Of a stretch of DNA of 64,000 nucleotides, positions 29,012-38,187 are shown in pieces; position 1 is the stretch's first letter, and every line of letters begins with the position of its first letter. The notes under the pieces were generated by a model. The model was not told the origin of the DNA, made no database searches, and saw only the letters and a list, made by a program, of their open reading frames with translations. The stretch lies in assembly GCF_947495625.1 (NCBI RefSeq), contig NZ_CANLZW010000020.1:1-64000 (forward strand). Reading direction: 5' to 3'. The stretch is from an uncultured Cocleimonas sp. (lineage in GTDB: Bacteria; Pseudomonadota; Gammaproteobacteria; Thiotrichales; Thiotrichaceae). The position numbers and the translations under genes were made by a program.

Positions 29012-29245
29012 ATGAGTGATTTTAACGAAGAATTAGACGCACGTGGACTTAATTGCCCTTTACCAATTTTACGTGCTAAAAAAGCAATTAATGGATTAGA
29101 GAATGGCGAAACTTTAAAAATCATTGCAACTGACCCTGGTTCAGTTAAAGATTTCGAAGCGTTTTGTAAGCAGACTGGTAACGAGTTAGTGTCTACTGCT
29201 GAAGATGGTAGCGAGTTCACTTTCTTTATCAAGAAAGCTGGCTAA
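29012..29245 (+). CDS. tusA: Sulfur carrier protein, TusA family
   Basis: 77 residues. ELDARGLNCPLPILRAKKAI holds the CPxP motif whose Cys carries the persulfide. TusA relays sulfur for tRNA 2-thiouridine and molybdenum cofactor; in sulfur oxidisers TusA homologues also feed cytoplasmic sulfur oxidation, which may be relevant here. AGGAGAAT precedes the ATG and a terminator follows, so it is a single-gene unit. Confidence 0.94.
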   Translation: MSDFNEELDARGLNCPLPILRAKKAINGLENGETLKIIATDPGSVKDFEAFCKQTGNELVSTAEDGSEFTFFIKKAG

Positions 29246-29281
29246 AAAAAACTAATTATTTCCCGCTAGAAATGATTTAGT

Positions 29282-29309
29282 AAAAAGCACCTTCGGGTGC
29301 TTTTTTTTT
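29282..29309 (+). terminator. Intrinsic terminator of tusA
   Basis: AAAAAGCACC, TTCG tetraloop, GGTGC and nine T. Confidence 0.95.
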
Positions 29310-29318
29310 ATCTTCAGA

Positions 29319-29350
29319 TTACACTGTAATATTTTAGGCTTACATTGTAA
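29319..29350 (+). promoter_or_regulatory. Two tandem palindromes before bioF, possible operator
   Basis: TTACACTGTAA (29319-29329) and TTACATTGTAA (29340-29350) are near-identical odd palindromes with centres exactly 21 bp apart, two helical turns. The second ends two bases before the bioF ATG and occupies the ribosome-binding position. The regulator is unknown; the sequence is not the E. coli BirA operator. Confidence 0.55.
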
Positions 29351-29352
29351 CA

Positions 29353-30561
29353 ATGAAAAATGATCCAAAATTAATACAGGCTTTCTTAAAAGAAAAACAA
29401 CAGCAACACTTATATCGTAAGCCGCGTATTAGTGAATCCGCACAACATCCATTAATGCAGATTGATGGTGATAAATATTTAACCTTTTGCAGTAATGACT
29501 ATCTAGGGCTGGCCAATCATCCTGATTTGATCAATGCTTTCAAACAAGCGGCTGATAAATATGGGGTTGGGAGTGGTTCAGCACACCTAATTAATGGTCA
29601 TTCAATTGAGCATCAAAAATTAGAAGAAGAATTAGCTGTATTTACCGGACGAGATCGAGCTTTGCTTTTTTCAACGGGTTATATGGCAAATCTGGGAACG
29701 GTAAACGCACTATTAGATCGGGGTGATTCTTTATTCGCTGATCGATTAAACCATGCGTCTTTAATAGATGCGGGTTTGCTTTCTAACGCTAAAATGAAAC
29801 GCTATGCGCATGCAGATGTGGGAGCACTCGAAAAACTCTTTAAAAAACTACCGAGTACTCAACAAAAAGATAGTTTCACCAATAGCATGATTTTGACTGA
29901 TGGCGTTTTTAGTATGGATGGTGATGAAGCACCACTGCAAGATCTCGCAACAGTAGCAAAGAAATATCAAGCCTGGTTGATGGTAGATGATGCGCATGGT
30001 TTTGGCGTGCTGGGTAAAACCGGAGCAGGTCAGCTACAGCAGGATAATCTTTCACAAGATGACGTGCCTGTTCTGATGGCAACGTTAGGTAAAGCAGCAG
30101 GAACCGCAGGTGCATTTGTCGCAGGCAGTGAGGATTTGATAGAATATCTGACACAAACCGCGCGTACTTTTATCTTTACTACAGCAATGCCACCGAGCAT
30201 TGCGGCAGCGACGCGTGCTAGTTTAAAAGTAATTGCAGAAGAAAGCTGGCGTCGAGAAAAATTGAATGCCCTAATCAATCAATTTAAGCAAGGGGCCGAA
30301 CAATTGGGTATTGAATTAATGCCTTCCAATACAGCCATTCAACCTATTTTACTCGGTAGTACAGAACGCTCATTAAAACTAAGCAAGGCCTTATCTGATC
30401 AGGGTATACTGGTTTCTGCCATACGACCGCCTACGGTACCCGAAGGCCAATCTAGATTAAGAGTAACATTTTCTGCAAGCCACACCGATAAACAGGTAGA
30501 GCAACTTTTAACCGCATTGGAAAATGCCTTTCATGAAAATAACAGGAATACACACGAATGA
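29353..30561 (+). CDS. bioF: 8-amino-7-oxononanoate synthase
   Basis: 402 residues, PLP enzyme of the alpha-oxoamine synthase family. FCSNDYLGLANHP, GSGSAHLINGHS, DDAHGFGVLG and the Lys in ATLGKAAGTAGAF fit BioF. It condenses pimeloyl-ACP/CoA with alanine in biotin synthesis. No other bio gene is near. There is no Shine-Dalgarno sequence before the ATG; a palindrome takes that place. The stop overlaps the next gene by ATGA. KBL-type alternatives are less likely on sequence. Confidence 0.92.
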   Translation: MKNDPKLIQAFLKEKQQQHLYRKPRISESAQHPLMQIDGDKYLTFCSNDYLGLANHPDLINAFKQAADKYGVGSGSAHLINGHSIEHQKLEEELAVFTGRDRALLFSTGYMANLGTVNALLDRGDSLFADRLNHASLIDAGLLSNAKMKRYAHADVGALEKLFKKLPSTQQKDSFTNSMILTDGVFSMDGDEAPLQDLATVAKKYQAWLMVDDAHGFGVLGKTGAGQLQQDNLSQDDVPVLMATLGKAAGTAGAFVAGSEDLIEYLTQTARTFIFTTAMPPSIAAATRASLKVIAEESWRREKLNALINQFKQGAEQLGIELMPSNTAIQPILLGSTERSLKLSKALSDQGILVSAIRPPTVPEGQSRLRVTFSASHTDKQVEQLLTALENAFHENNRNTHE

Positions 30562-32363
30562 TCGCAACTAGTTTATTTATAACTAGCTCAGCTACTAGCA
30601 AAATAGTCAGAAAAGTAAACGGTATAGTTTCTAACTGGCTAGAAGTTTTTCAACGTCTGTTTTTAGCCTTTTGTGTGTTTTGCTTGCTCTTATCTGGAGC
30701 ACCTGTTTTCGCAGAAAGTCATACAAAAACGGATGAAAATATAACGGAAAAAGTTGAAGTTCCTTCAGTTGAAGCGACTAAAGAGGAAATAAAACTAGGT
30801 CTTACCCAACAAACACTCTCTACGATGCTGGATTTTCTGGAGCTGCAAGAACGACTAAAAAATGATCTTGTTCTTTTACAAAAAGAATTAAAAACGGCTA
30901 AATCGGAAACCGAGACTGCCGAACTAAAAGCTGAAATCAAAACGATAGAAGATAAACTAAAAGACACTAAGGGTAATATTGAAAACATTGCGGCTGATAC
31001 AGATTTGGGGGCATTAGAATCTGTTGAAGCAAAGCCTTTTGATCTGCAAAAAGAAATAATGGCGTTACTTGAACCTGCTTTAAAGGAGATGAAGTACGCA
31101 ACCAATGATGTTCGGAAAAAATCTGATCTTCGCGAAAAGATAGATTATTTTAGTAAGAGAGAGCCAATCGTAAAAGAAGCTTTAGCCAATATTGCAGAAT
31201 TAAACAAAGCAAATAAGAATCCCAAAATAGCTAAAGCATTAGAAGAAATGAATGACAACTGGTCTAAGCAGTTAGTTTTTATTCAAAGTGAGCTTAAGGC
31301 GAAGCAGTTGCAACTAGAAAAACTCGTTGCGGAAGAAACAACCTTTTTAAATAAGTCAGAGAGCTTCTTTAAGAATTTTTTCCAGCGACGTGGCTGGGTA
31401 TTAATACAAGCGCTTCTTTCTATTATCGGGATACTCATATTGTCCCGGTTAATTCATTCAGTCCTAACTAAAACAGTAAAAGGGTACCGCGCTCAATATC
31501 GCAGTGTGCAACTTCGCGTTATTGATTTGATGCATCGTATTGGAACTTTGCTATTCCTCATTATTGGGCCGATGGTGGTGTTTTACCTAGCTGAAGACTG
31601 GGTGTTATTTAGTTTGGGTGTACTATTTTTAATCGCATTTGCCTGGAAGTTAGGTCAGGCAATTCCAAGATATTGGTCGCAATTGGAATTGTTTTTGAAT
31701 GTTGGTCCAGTGCGAGAAGGTGAAAGACTTTTATTGTATGAAATCCCCTGGCGAGTTAAAAATATCAATATGTATTCGGTTCTGGAAAACCCCGTAGCTG
31801 ATCTTACTCTGCGTTTAGATATCAATGATTTAGTCGATTTACGTTCGCGACAAATCGTACCGGGTGAGCCCTGGTTTCCCTGTAAGCAAGGTGATTGGGT
31901 CATTCTGAAAGATGGATTGCGCGGAAAAGTCATTGGTATTTCATTGGAGCTGGTACAACTTATCCAGCGCGGTGGCGCAGTGTCAACCTATCAGATGGAT
32001 ACTTTTTTATCGTTATCCCCATTAAATATGTCAAAGAGTTTTCGTGTTAAGGAAACGTTTGGCGTTTCTTACAAGCATCAAAAAGAAAGCACCACTGATA
32101 TTGTTCAGAAACTGAAATTCATCATCAATAAACGCGCTGTAGACGAAGGATATGAAGATCATATTCAGAGCATTAATGTAGAATTCGAATCAGCTGCTGA
32201 GTCCTCTTTGAATCTGGTTGTGATTGCCGACTTTAAAGGTGAGGTTGCTGATATTTCTAATCGTTTGCGTCGTTCCATTCAACGTTGGTGTGTTGATGCT
32301 GCGACTGAGAATGGCTGGGAAATTCCGTTTCCACAACTCACAGTACACAGAGAAGATAATTAG
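30558..32363 (+). CDS. MscS-like mechanosensitive channel, divergent
   Basis: 601 residues. An N-terminal hydrophobic segment (LFLAFCVFCLLLSGAPVFA) looks like a signal peptide or anchor. About 220 residues of coiled coil follow (LKTAKSETETAELKAEI...), then two or three membrane helices (about 280-380) and a C-terminal cytoplasmic part with an MscS-like beta domain (KQGDWVILKDGLRGKVIGISLELVQLI). The classic MscS pore motif is not obvious, so this is a family-level call. It is coupled to bioF by a 4-base overlap. Confidence 0.68.
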   Translation: MIATSLFITSSATSKIVRKVNGIVSNWLEVFQRLFLAFCVFCLLLSGAPVFAESHTKTDENITEKVEVPSVEATKEEIKLGLTQQTLSTMLDFLELQERLKNDLVLLQKELKTAKSETETAELKAEIKTIEDKLKDTKGNIENIAADTDLGALESVEAKPFDLQKEIMALLEPALKEMKYATNDVRKKSDLREKIDYFSKREPIVKEALANIAELNKANKNPKIAKALEEMNDNWSKQLVFIQSELKAKQLQLEKLVAEETTFLNKSESFFKNFFQRRGWVLIQALLSIIGILILSRLIHSVLTKTVKGYRAQYRSVQLRVIDLMHRIGTLLFLIIGPMVVFYLAEDWVLFSLGVLFLIAFAWKLGQAIPRYWSQLELFLNVGPVREGERLLLYEIPWRVKNINMYSVLENPVADLTLRLDINDLVDLRSRQIVPGEPWFPCKQGDWVILKDGLRGKVIGISLELVQLIQRGGAVSTYQMDTFLSLSPLNMSKSFRVKETFGVSYKHQKESTTDIVQKLKFIINKRAVDEGYEDHIQSINVEFESAAESSLNLVVIADFKGEVADISNRLRRSIQRWCVDAATENGWEIPFPQLTVHREDN

Positions 32364-32394
32364 ATAGTTAAGTCATCGTATCCATATTAATTAA

Positions 32395-32424
32395 CACACC
32401 CCCCTACTTATAGGCACTTTTTTA
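32395..32424 (-). repeat. Dispersed G6 repeat, full copy, abutting ubiD
   Basis: ACACCCCCCTACTTATAGGC followed by ACTTTTTTAA. The ubiD ATG is the next base, so the repeat occupies the whole ribosome-binding region and no purine-rich Shine-Dalgarno sequence is left. Confidence 0.93.
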
Positions 32425-32425
32425 A

Positions 32426-33892
32426 ATGAAATATAAAGACCTGCGTGATTTTATTAAACAACTTGAGTCTCAAGGAGAATTAAAAAGAATCACGGCTGAG
32501 ATTGATCCTAATCTGGAAATGACTGAAATTTGTGATCGTACATTGCGTGCGGGTGGACCTGCATTGTTGTTTGAAAATCCTAAAGGCTTTGATGCACCAG
32601 TTTTAGGTAACCTGTTTGGTACGCCAGAGCGCGTGGCAATGGGGATGGGGGAAGATTCAGTATCGGCGTTGCGTGACGTGGGCAAATTATTAGCGAGTTT
32701 AAAGGAACCGTCACCGCCAAAGGGAATCAAAGACGCACTAAGCTCGATTCCCAAATACAAAAAAGTATTGGATATGGCTCCGAAAAAGGTGAAGAAAGCT
32801 GCCTGCCAAACTCATGTGATTGAAGGCGATGATGTCGATTTATCCAAACTGCCGATTCAAACCTGTTGGCCGGGAGATGTTGCTCCGCTTATCACCTGGG
32901 GTCTAGTTATCACCAAGGGGCCGAATAAATCTCGTCAGAATTTAGGTATTTATCGACAACAGGTAATTGGTAAAAACCGGGTAATCATGCGTTGGTTATC
33001 GCATCGTGGTGGTGCACTAGATTTTAGAGATTGGTTGGAAAGTCATCCGGGAGAACCTTTCCCAATTTCCGTTGCCTTAGGCGCTGATCCGGCAACCATT
33101 TTAGGTGCGGTGACACCGGTTCCTGATACCTTGTCTGAATACGCATTTGCTGGTTTGTTGCGAGGTTCTCGAACTGAAGTAACCAAATGTATAGGTAATG
33201 ATTTACAAGTGCCAGCCTCGGCAGAATACGTGCTAGAAGGCTTTTTATATCCTGATGATATGGCGGATGAAGGCCCCTATGGCGATCACACGGGGTATTA
33301 CAATGAAGTCGAACGTTTTCCTGTGTTCACTATAGAACGAATCACACATCGCGAAGACCCTATTTATCACAGTACCTATACGGGTAGACCACCTGATGAG
33401 CCAGCTATGTTGGGCGTTGCGCTCAATGAGGTGTTTGTGCCTATCTTACAAAAGCAGTTTCCTGAGATTGTAGATTTCTATTTACCGCCAGAAGGCTGTT
33501 CGTATCGCATGGCCGTGGTGAGTATGAAGAAACAGTACCCGGGCCATGCAAAGCGCGTGATGATGGGTGTCTGGTCATTCTTAAGACAATTTATGTACAC
33601 CAAGTTTGTGATCGTGGTAGATGATGATATCAACACGCGTAACTGGGAAGATGTTATCTGGGCGATGACTACCCGCATGGATCCTGTGCGAGATACCACC
33701 ATGATTGAAAATACCCCGATTGATTATCTTGATTTTGCCTCACCAGTGTCTGGTTTGGGTTCAAAAATGGGCTTTGATGCTACCAATAAATGGCCTGGTG
33801 AAACCAGCCGTGAATGGGGAGAGCCTATCGTGATGGATCAAGCGGTAAAGGACAAAGTAGATCAGATTTGGGATGATTTAGGTATAGATTAA
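32426..33892 (+). CDS. ubiD: UbiD decarboxylase of ubiquinone synthesis
   Basis: 488 residues, near the 497 of E. coli UbiD. Conserved blocks: [57 protein letters not shown] with the acidic catalytic region, and [12 protein letters not shown] at the end. With prenylated FMN (made by UbiX) it decarboxylates 3-polyprenyl-4-hydroxybenzoate. The start fits the family although the upstream region is a dispersed repeat. Confidence 0.96.
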   Translation: MKYKDLRDFIKQLESQGELKRITAEIDPNLEMTEICDRTLRAGGPALLFENPKGFDAPVLGNLFGTPERVAMGMGEDSVSALRDVGKLLASLKEPSPPKGIKDALSSIPKYKKVLDMAPKKVKKAACQTHVIEGDDVDLSKLPIQTCWPGDVAPLITWGLVITKGPNKSRQNLGIYRQQVIGKNRVIMRWLSHRGGALDFRDWLESHPGEPFPISVALGADPATILGAVTPVPDTLSEYAFAGLLRGSRTEVTKCIGNDLQVPASAEYVLEGFLYPDDMADEGPYGDHTGYYNEVERFPVFTIERITHREDPIYHSTYTGRPPDEPAMLGVALNEVFVPILQKQFPEIVDFYLPPEGCSYRMAVVSMKKQYPGHAKRVMMGVWSFLRQFMYTKFVIVVDDDINTRNWEDVIWAMTTRMDPVRDTTMIENTPIDYLDFASPVSGLGSKMGFDATNKWPGETSREWGEPIVMDQAVKDKVDQIWDDLGID

Positions 33893-33910
33893 TCACAGGA
33901 TAAACTTTCT

Positions 33911-33929
33911 CCTTAAGCTTCCCTTAAGG
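33911..33929 (+). terminator. Weak hairpin after ubiD
   Basis: CCTTAAG-CTTCC-CTTAAGG, 7-bp stem; only a short T-rich tail. Confidence 0.4.
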
Positions 33930-34069
33930 CTTAATATGTAATACTCTCCATAAGGCTTGGAATTTATTAATAATAATTAACTGAAGTCCGTTAAAGAATT
34001 AAGCCAAATCAAGATAAGAATAATAATTCAAATAAATTATCGTCGAGAAAATAATATTAAGGTGTGAAT

Positions 34070-36025
34070 ATGAAATTTGAGAAAATCTTTCTCATTTTGC
34101 TTGGGTCTGTTTTTACTATTGTTTTGTCTACTCCTGCGCGCGCAGCAGAAAAGCTTAGCTCAATGGAAGCGGTTTGGAATGCTGTAGGTGTAACACCCAA
34201 TGCAAATCCTGTTGCGCAAAAGAAAGCCGCCCCTAAAACAAACAAAGCAAATAACTCTCAGGCAGAAGCCAAACTCGCACGTCAACGTGCTATGTGGAGA
34301 GCGAAATGGGAAGCACAACAACGTGCTAAAAAGAACAAGAATGCTACCGTTGCAAAAGCAGCAGCAAAACCCGTGTGGAAAAAGCCCGTTGCTGCGCCCG
34401 CAAAAGCGCCCGTCAAACAATTGGCAAAACAACAGGCACCAAAGCCTTTAACCAGAGAGCAATATATCTGGCGCTGGAAACAGCAGCAGCTGAAGGAAAA
34501 GCAACTTGCTGGCGGTAACGCTCCTGCAAAAAGAGCTCCTGCACAAAGACCAGCAACTAACAAAATACCTTCGTTTACAAACGCAGATATTAATACCGTA
34601 TTAAATGGACGCGCGCCATTAACGTCCAAAAGAACTGCTTTTCGTCAAAACAAACAACCTGCCGCAATAAGCTCATTGCCGTTTGCAGTAAAGAACAAAC
34701 TTCATGCTGCAAAACTAAGCTCCAATGGTATGAGTGCTTATGTTCAGGATGTGAATTCACCTAGACCTTTACTGGGTCATCAAGCGACAACTTCTAGAGT
34801 ACCAGCATCAGTAATGAAGTTAATTACTTCTTATGCTGCTTTAGGAGCACTAGGACCAAAATATCGTTGGCCTTTAGATGTTTATACCAAGGGCCAGGTC
34901 CGCGGTGGAACATTACAGGGTGACCTCATTATTAAGGGTTATGGCTCTCCAGAGTTTAAACAAGCAGAATTGCGTAAAGTGTTGCAGGGTATTCGCAACA
35001 AAGGCATTAGAAATGTTTCTGGTCGCGTGGTGTTCGATAACACCTACTTCAATGTTCCGAATCAGGGTTCATTTGATGGCAAATCTCAATCTGCCTATAA
35101 CGCACAGCCAGATGCATTGTTGTACAACGAGCGTCTAAGCAGTTTTCAGATACGATCTACTGGAAAGCGTGTGCATGTAAGTACTACGACGCCAACACAT
35201 AATTTAAAAATTGTGAATAATATGCGTACCACTAAAAGAGGGTGTAGACCGCATATCAAAGTGTCTAAGCGAGGGGTGCAAACCGTTGTAACATTTAGCG
35301 GTCGCTTCTCCAGACGTTGTGGTACTAGAAGCTACCATCGTGTCATTAGTCGTCCGGCTGAAATGATCTATGGTGCGATGCAGGCGATGTGGAAGCGTGA
35401 TGTCGGTGGTAAATTAAATACTCGCTTTGCTATGGGTAAAGCGCCTGCAAACGCTAGACCACTACTAAGAACCTACTCTCGTACTTTGGCTGAAATCTTG
35501 CCAAGCATTGATAAAGACAGTAATAACGTGATGGCTCGCCAAGTGATGTTGACCATTGGCGCGAAATCAACAGGGCAGGGCACGCAACGTAGTGGTGCAA
35601 ATGCAATTGGTACCTGGTTGGCTTCGCGTGGATTAAACTTTCCCGAATTACGCATTGAGAATGGTTCTGGTTTAAGCCGAACTGCGCGTATTAGTGCAAG
35701 ACATGTTGGTGATTTACTTGTTGATGCATATCGCAGCCCATTCAGAAATATATTGATGCAATCACTAGCAGTTGCGGGTGTTGATGGCACCATGAAAAGA
35801 CGCTTGAAAGGCACTGGTGTTAGAGGTCGAGGCTTCTTTAAAACTGGGACTCTACGTGACGTGCGCAGTATCGCTGGTTATGTCAAAGCGGCAGATGGTA
35901 AAACTTATGTAATGGCTATTCTGCATAATGATCCACGCGCCAAACGCAGAGCATTAGCGGCTCATGATAAATTGATTGAGTGGGTTTATTCAGGTGGTCG
36001 AAGTCATAATGTGGCTATGAGATAG
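34070..36025 (+). CDS. dacB: PBP4-type D-alanyl-D-alanine carboxypeptidase/endopeptidase
   Basis: 651 residues, far above the ~477 of E. coli PBP4. Signal peptide to PARAAE. Residues ~30-200 form an Ala/Lys/Gln-rich basic linker with Trp-containing repeats (RAMWRAKWEAQQRAKK, REQYIWRWKQQQLKEK). The S13 domain has SVMKL (SxxK), SNN and FKTGTL (KTG). It trims or cleaves peptidoglycan peptides in the periplasm. ATG at 34070 follows AAGGTG; a GTG at 34064 is possible. The long basic linker is unusual for the family. Confidence 0.92.
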   Translation: MKFEKIFLILLGSVFTIVLSTPARAAEKLSSMEAVWNAVGVTPNANPVAQKKAAPKTNKANNSQAEAKLARQRAMWRAKWEAQQRAKKNKNATVAKAAAKPVWKKPVAAPAKAPVKQLAKQQAPKPLTREQYIWRWKQQQLKEKQLAGGNAPAKRAPAQRPATNKIPSFTNADINTVLNGRAPLTSKRTAFRQNKQPAAISSLPFAVKNKLHAAKLSSNGMSAYVQDVNSPRPLLGHQATTSRVPASVMKLITSYAALGALGPKYRWPLDVYTKGQVRGGTLQGDLIIKGYGSPEFKQAELRKVLQGIRNKGIRNVSGRVVFDNTYFNVPNQGSFDGKSQSAYNAQPDALLYNERLSSFQIRSTGKRVHVSTTTPTHNLKIVNNMRTTKRGCRPHIKVSKRGVQTVVTFSGRFSRRCGTRSYHRVISRPAEMIYGAMQAMWKRDVGGKLNTRFAMGKAPANARPLLRTYSRTLAEILPSIDKDSNNVMARQVMLTIGAKSTGQGTQRSGANAIGTWLASRGLNFPELRIENGSGLSRTARISARHVGDLLVDAYRSPFRNILMQSLAVAGVDGTMKRRLKGTGVRGRGFFKTGTLRDVRSIAGYVKAADGKTYVMAILHNDPRAKRRALAAHDKLIEWVYSGGRSHNVAMR

Positions 36026-36061
36026 ATTTTTATTCACTGTCTATAATATTTAAACACATAT

Positions 36062-36128
36062 AAAAAAACGCCTATAAGAAGGGGGGTGACCTAAATAAAG
36101 TCACCCCCCTACTTATAGGCGTTTTTTT
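36062..36128. repeat. Inverted pair of G6 repeats forming a long hairpin terminator
   Basis: A plus copy (36064-36092) and a minus copy (36100-36127) face each other around AAATAA. The ~28-bp stem has one mismatch (AAGAAGG against AAGTAGG). A-run on the left, T-run on the right: it has the form of a bidirectional intrinsic terminator for dacB and ppk2. Confidence 0.94.
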
Positions 36129-36144
36129 ATTAAATAGAGTGTGT

Positions 36145-37104
36145 TTACGCTTTAAACTTACCTTTCTTGAGTCTGTCAGCTTCCATTGTTTCTATCTCTC
36201 TTGCGCCTGAAACTACAATATCCGGGTCAGGAATATAATCCAAATCAGGATTGGAGCGTTTATAAGGAACGCTGTTCAAAATTACTTTCAATGTATTCAA
36301 GCGCGCCGCATTTTTGTCATTAGAACGGACAATCACCCAGGGAGCTGCTGAAGTATGCGAACGTTTCAGCATTTCGTATTTTGCGTTGGTAAATTCATCC
36401 CAATGTTCCTGTGCCTGAATATCAACTTCAGATAGTTTCCACTGTCTTAAGGGGTCGGTTTTTCTGCGTTCAAAACGTTTAGCCTGTTCATCTTTAGTCA
36501 CACTAAAATAGAGTTTTACCAATATCGTACCTTGGCGCACTAAATCTTTTTCGAAGCCAACCACACCCTTCATAAAACTTTTGTGCTCTTCTGGGGTACA
36601 AAAACCTAATACGGGCTCTACCATTGCGCGGTTGTACCAGCTCCGGTCAAATAAAACCAATTCACCACCATGCGGGAATTGCTCGACGTAACGCTGAAAA
36701 TACCATTGTGAGCGTTGTTCTTTAGTGGGTTTGCCTAAAGCGACAAGACGATAATGTTTTTCATTCATATATCGTGCAACACGTCGAATAGTTCCGCCTT
36801 TTCCTGACGCATCGCGACCTTCAAAAAGGATGATCATGCGTTTATTGGTATCTTCAAGGTATTTCTGTAAAGCGATTAATTCTGCTTGAAATGGCTTCAG
36901 TGTTTTTTCTATTTTGTATTTTCTATCAGCTTTATGTTGGCTTTTTGTTAGCGCTTCAATTTGTTGTTGAAGATCAAGAATCTGTTGTTCTTGAGAAACC
37001 TCAGCGGTAATGTCTTGAGTTCCAAGGTTTTCAGCAATTACTGGATCTGGATTGGAGTTTAGATCGACTATCTTTTCATTGCTAGAATCATTATTTGCAG
37101 ACAT
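36145..37104 (-). CDS. ppk2: Polyphosphate kinase 2
   Basis: 319 residues. Walker A is EGRDASGKGG, Walker B LFDRSWYNRA, and a lid ERRKTDPLRQWKLSEVD. It phosphorylates nucleotides with polyphosphate as donor (or the reverse). Single-domain class I architecture; whether ADP or GDP is preferred cannot be decided here. The first ~50 residues are acidic and variable. Confidence 0.95.
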   Translation of the reverse strand: MSANNDSSNEKIVDLNSNPDPVIAENLGTQDITAEVSQEQQILDLQQQIEALTKSQHKADRKYKIEKTLKPFQAELIALQKYLEDTNKRMIILFEGRDASGKGGTIRRVARYMNEKHYRLVALGKPTKEQRSQWYFQRYVEQFPHGGELVLFDRSWYNRAMVEPVLGFCTPEEHKSFMKGVVGFEKDLVRQGTILVKLYFSVTKDEQAKRFERRKTDPLRQWKLSEVDIQAQEHWDEFTNAKYEMLKRSHTSAAPWVIVRSNDKNAARLNTLKVILNSVPYKRSNPDLDYIPDPDIVVSGAREIETMEADRLKKGKFKA

Positions 37105-37187
37105 TATATTCTCCCTAATTATTACTTTTTGAGGCTTCGGGCTTTTTTAGATGTGCCCTAGAAAGTCATCATAACGAATATCAGTAT

Positions 37188-38108
37188 ATGCACCAAATTA
37201 AGTTTTTAATATGTGTCGTGTTTGTCTTAATTGGCGTTTGGGGGAACCCTCTATACGCTAAAAGTTCTTCTAAACCATCTCTCATGTTAGCGAATGTCTA
37301 CCACGAAGGTATTGATCTAAATCAGTATTGGGTTAGCGAGAAGTATGATGGCGTGCGTGCTTTATGGGATGGGGAGAAGTTTTTATCTAGAGGTGGCAAT
37401 ATCTATCATGCCCCAAACTGGTTTATACGCGATTTCCCAAAACAGAAACTCGATGGTGAACTGTGGATAGCTCGACAACGATTTGAATTACTGGTCAGTA
37501 CCGTAAGAGATCAGCAACCCGATCATAGCGCCTGGAAAAGAGTTAAATTCATGGTTTTTGATATGCCAGAACTGTCTAGACCAGGATTATCAATGAAAGA
37601 GGAAGCGATGGATTTTGATTCACGGATTCTTCATATAAACAAAGTGATTAAACAAGCCAATATAGAATGGTTGCAAGCAGTAAAGCAGTGGAAGGTTGCG
37701 AGTCACGAAGAGCTTATGCAAGAGTTGGCTACGATCACAGCTGCTGGAGCAGAAGGTTTAATGCTACATCTTGGCTCCTCTTTGTATAAAGGTAAACGCA
37801 CTGGTGATTTATTAAAAGTTAAACCTTATGAAGATGCAGAAGCTGTTGTTATTGCTCATATTCCGGGCAAAGGAAAATACACCAATAAAATGGGTGCGCT
37901 TCTGGTAGAGACTGTTCCAAAGACAGGTACGCAAATCACGCAGCAGAAAATTCGTTTCAAACTGGGTACCGGTTTTAGTGATGAAGAACGTCTTAATCCC
38001 CCACAAATTGGAGATATTGTTACTTTTCAATACAGAGGAAAAACTAAAAATAATGTTCCTCGTTTCGCGTCATTCCTAAGAATTAGAAAGACTAAAAATA
38101 ATAAATAG
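37188..38108 (+). CDS. ATP-dependent DNA ligase with signal peptide (LigE-like)
   Basis: 306 residues. Signal peptide FLICVVFVLIGVWGNPLYAK. Adenylation motifs: I KYDGVRA (Lys for AMP), III-like KFMVFDMP, IV EGLMLH, V LLKVKPYED. An OB domain closes the protein (GDIVTFQYRGKTKNNVPRFASFLR). Minimal periplasmic ligases of this kind are found in Haemophilus, Neisseria and other Proteobacteria, next to the essential NAD-dependent LigA, and may mend incoming or extracellular DNA. It is divergent from ppk2. Confidence 0.93.
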   Translation: MHQIKFLICVVFVLIGVWGNPLYAKSSSKPSLMLANVYHEGIDLNQYWVSEKYDGVRALWDGEKFLSRGGNIYHAPNWFIRDFPKQKLDGELWIARQRFELLVSTVRDQQPDHSAWKRVKFMVFDMPELSRPGLSMKEEAMDFDSRILHINKVIKQANIEWLQAVKQWKVASHEELMQELATITAAGAEGLMLHLGSSLYKGKRTGDLLKVKPYEDAEAVVIAHIPGKGKYTNKMGALLVETVPKTGTQITQQKIRFKLGTGFSDEERLNPPQIGDIVTFQYRGKTKNNVPRFASFLRIRKTKNNK

Positions 38109-38187
38109 TTTACAAAATAAGAATATTAGGATAATCTAATATACATATTTTAATAATCCCCTTTATCAAATTCTAGGAAGGTAACAA

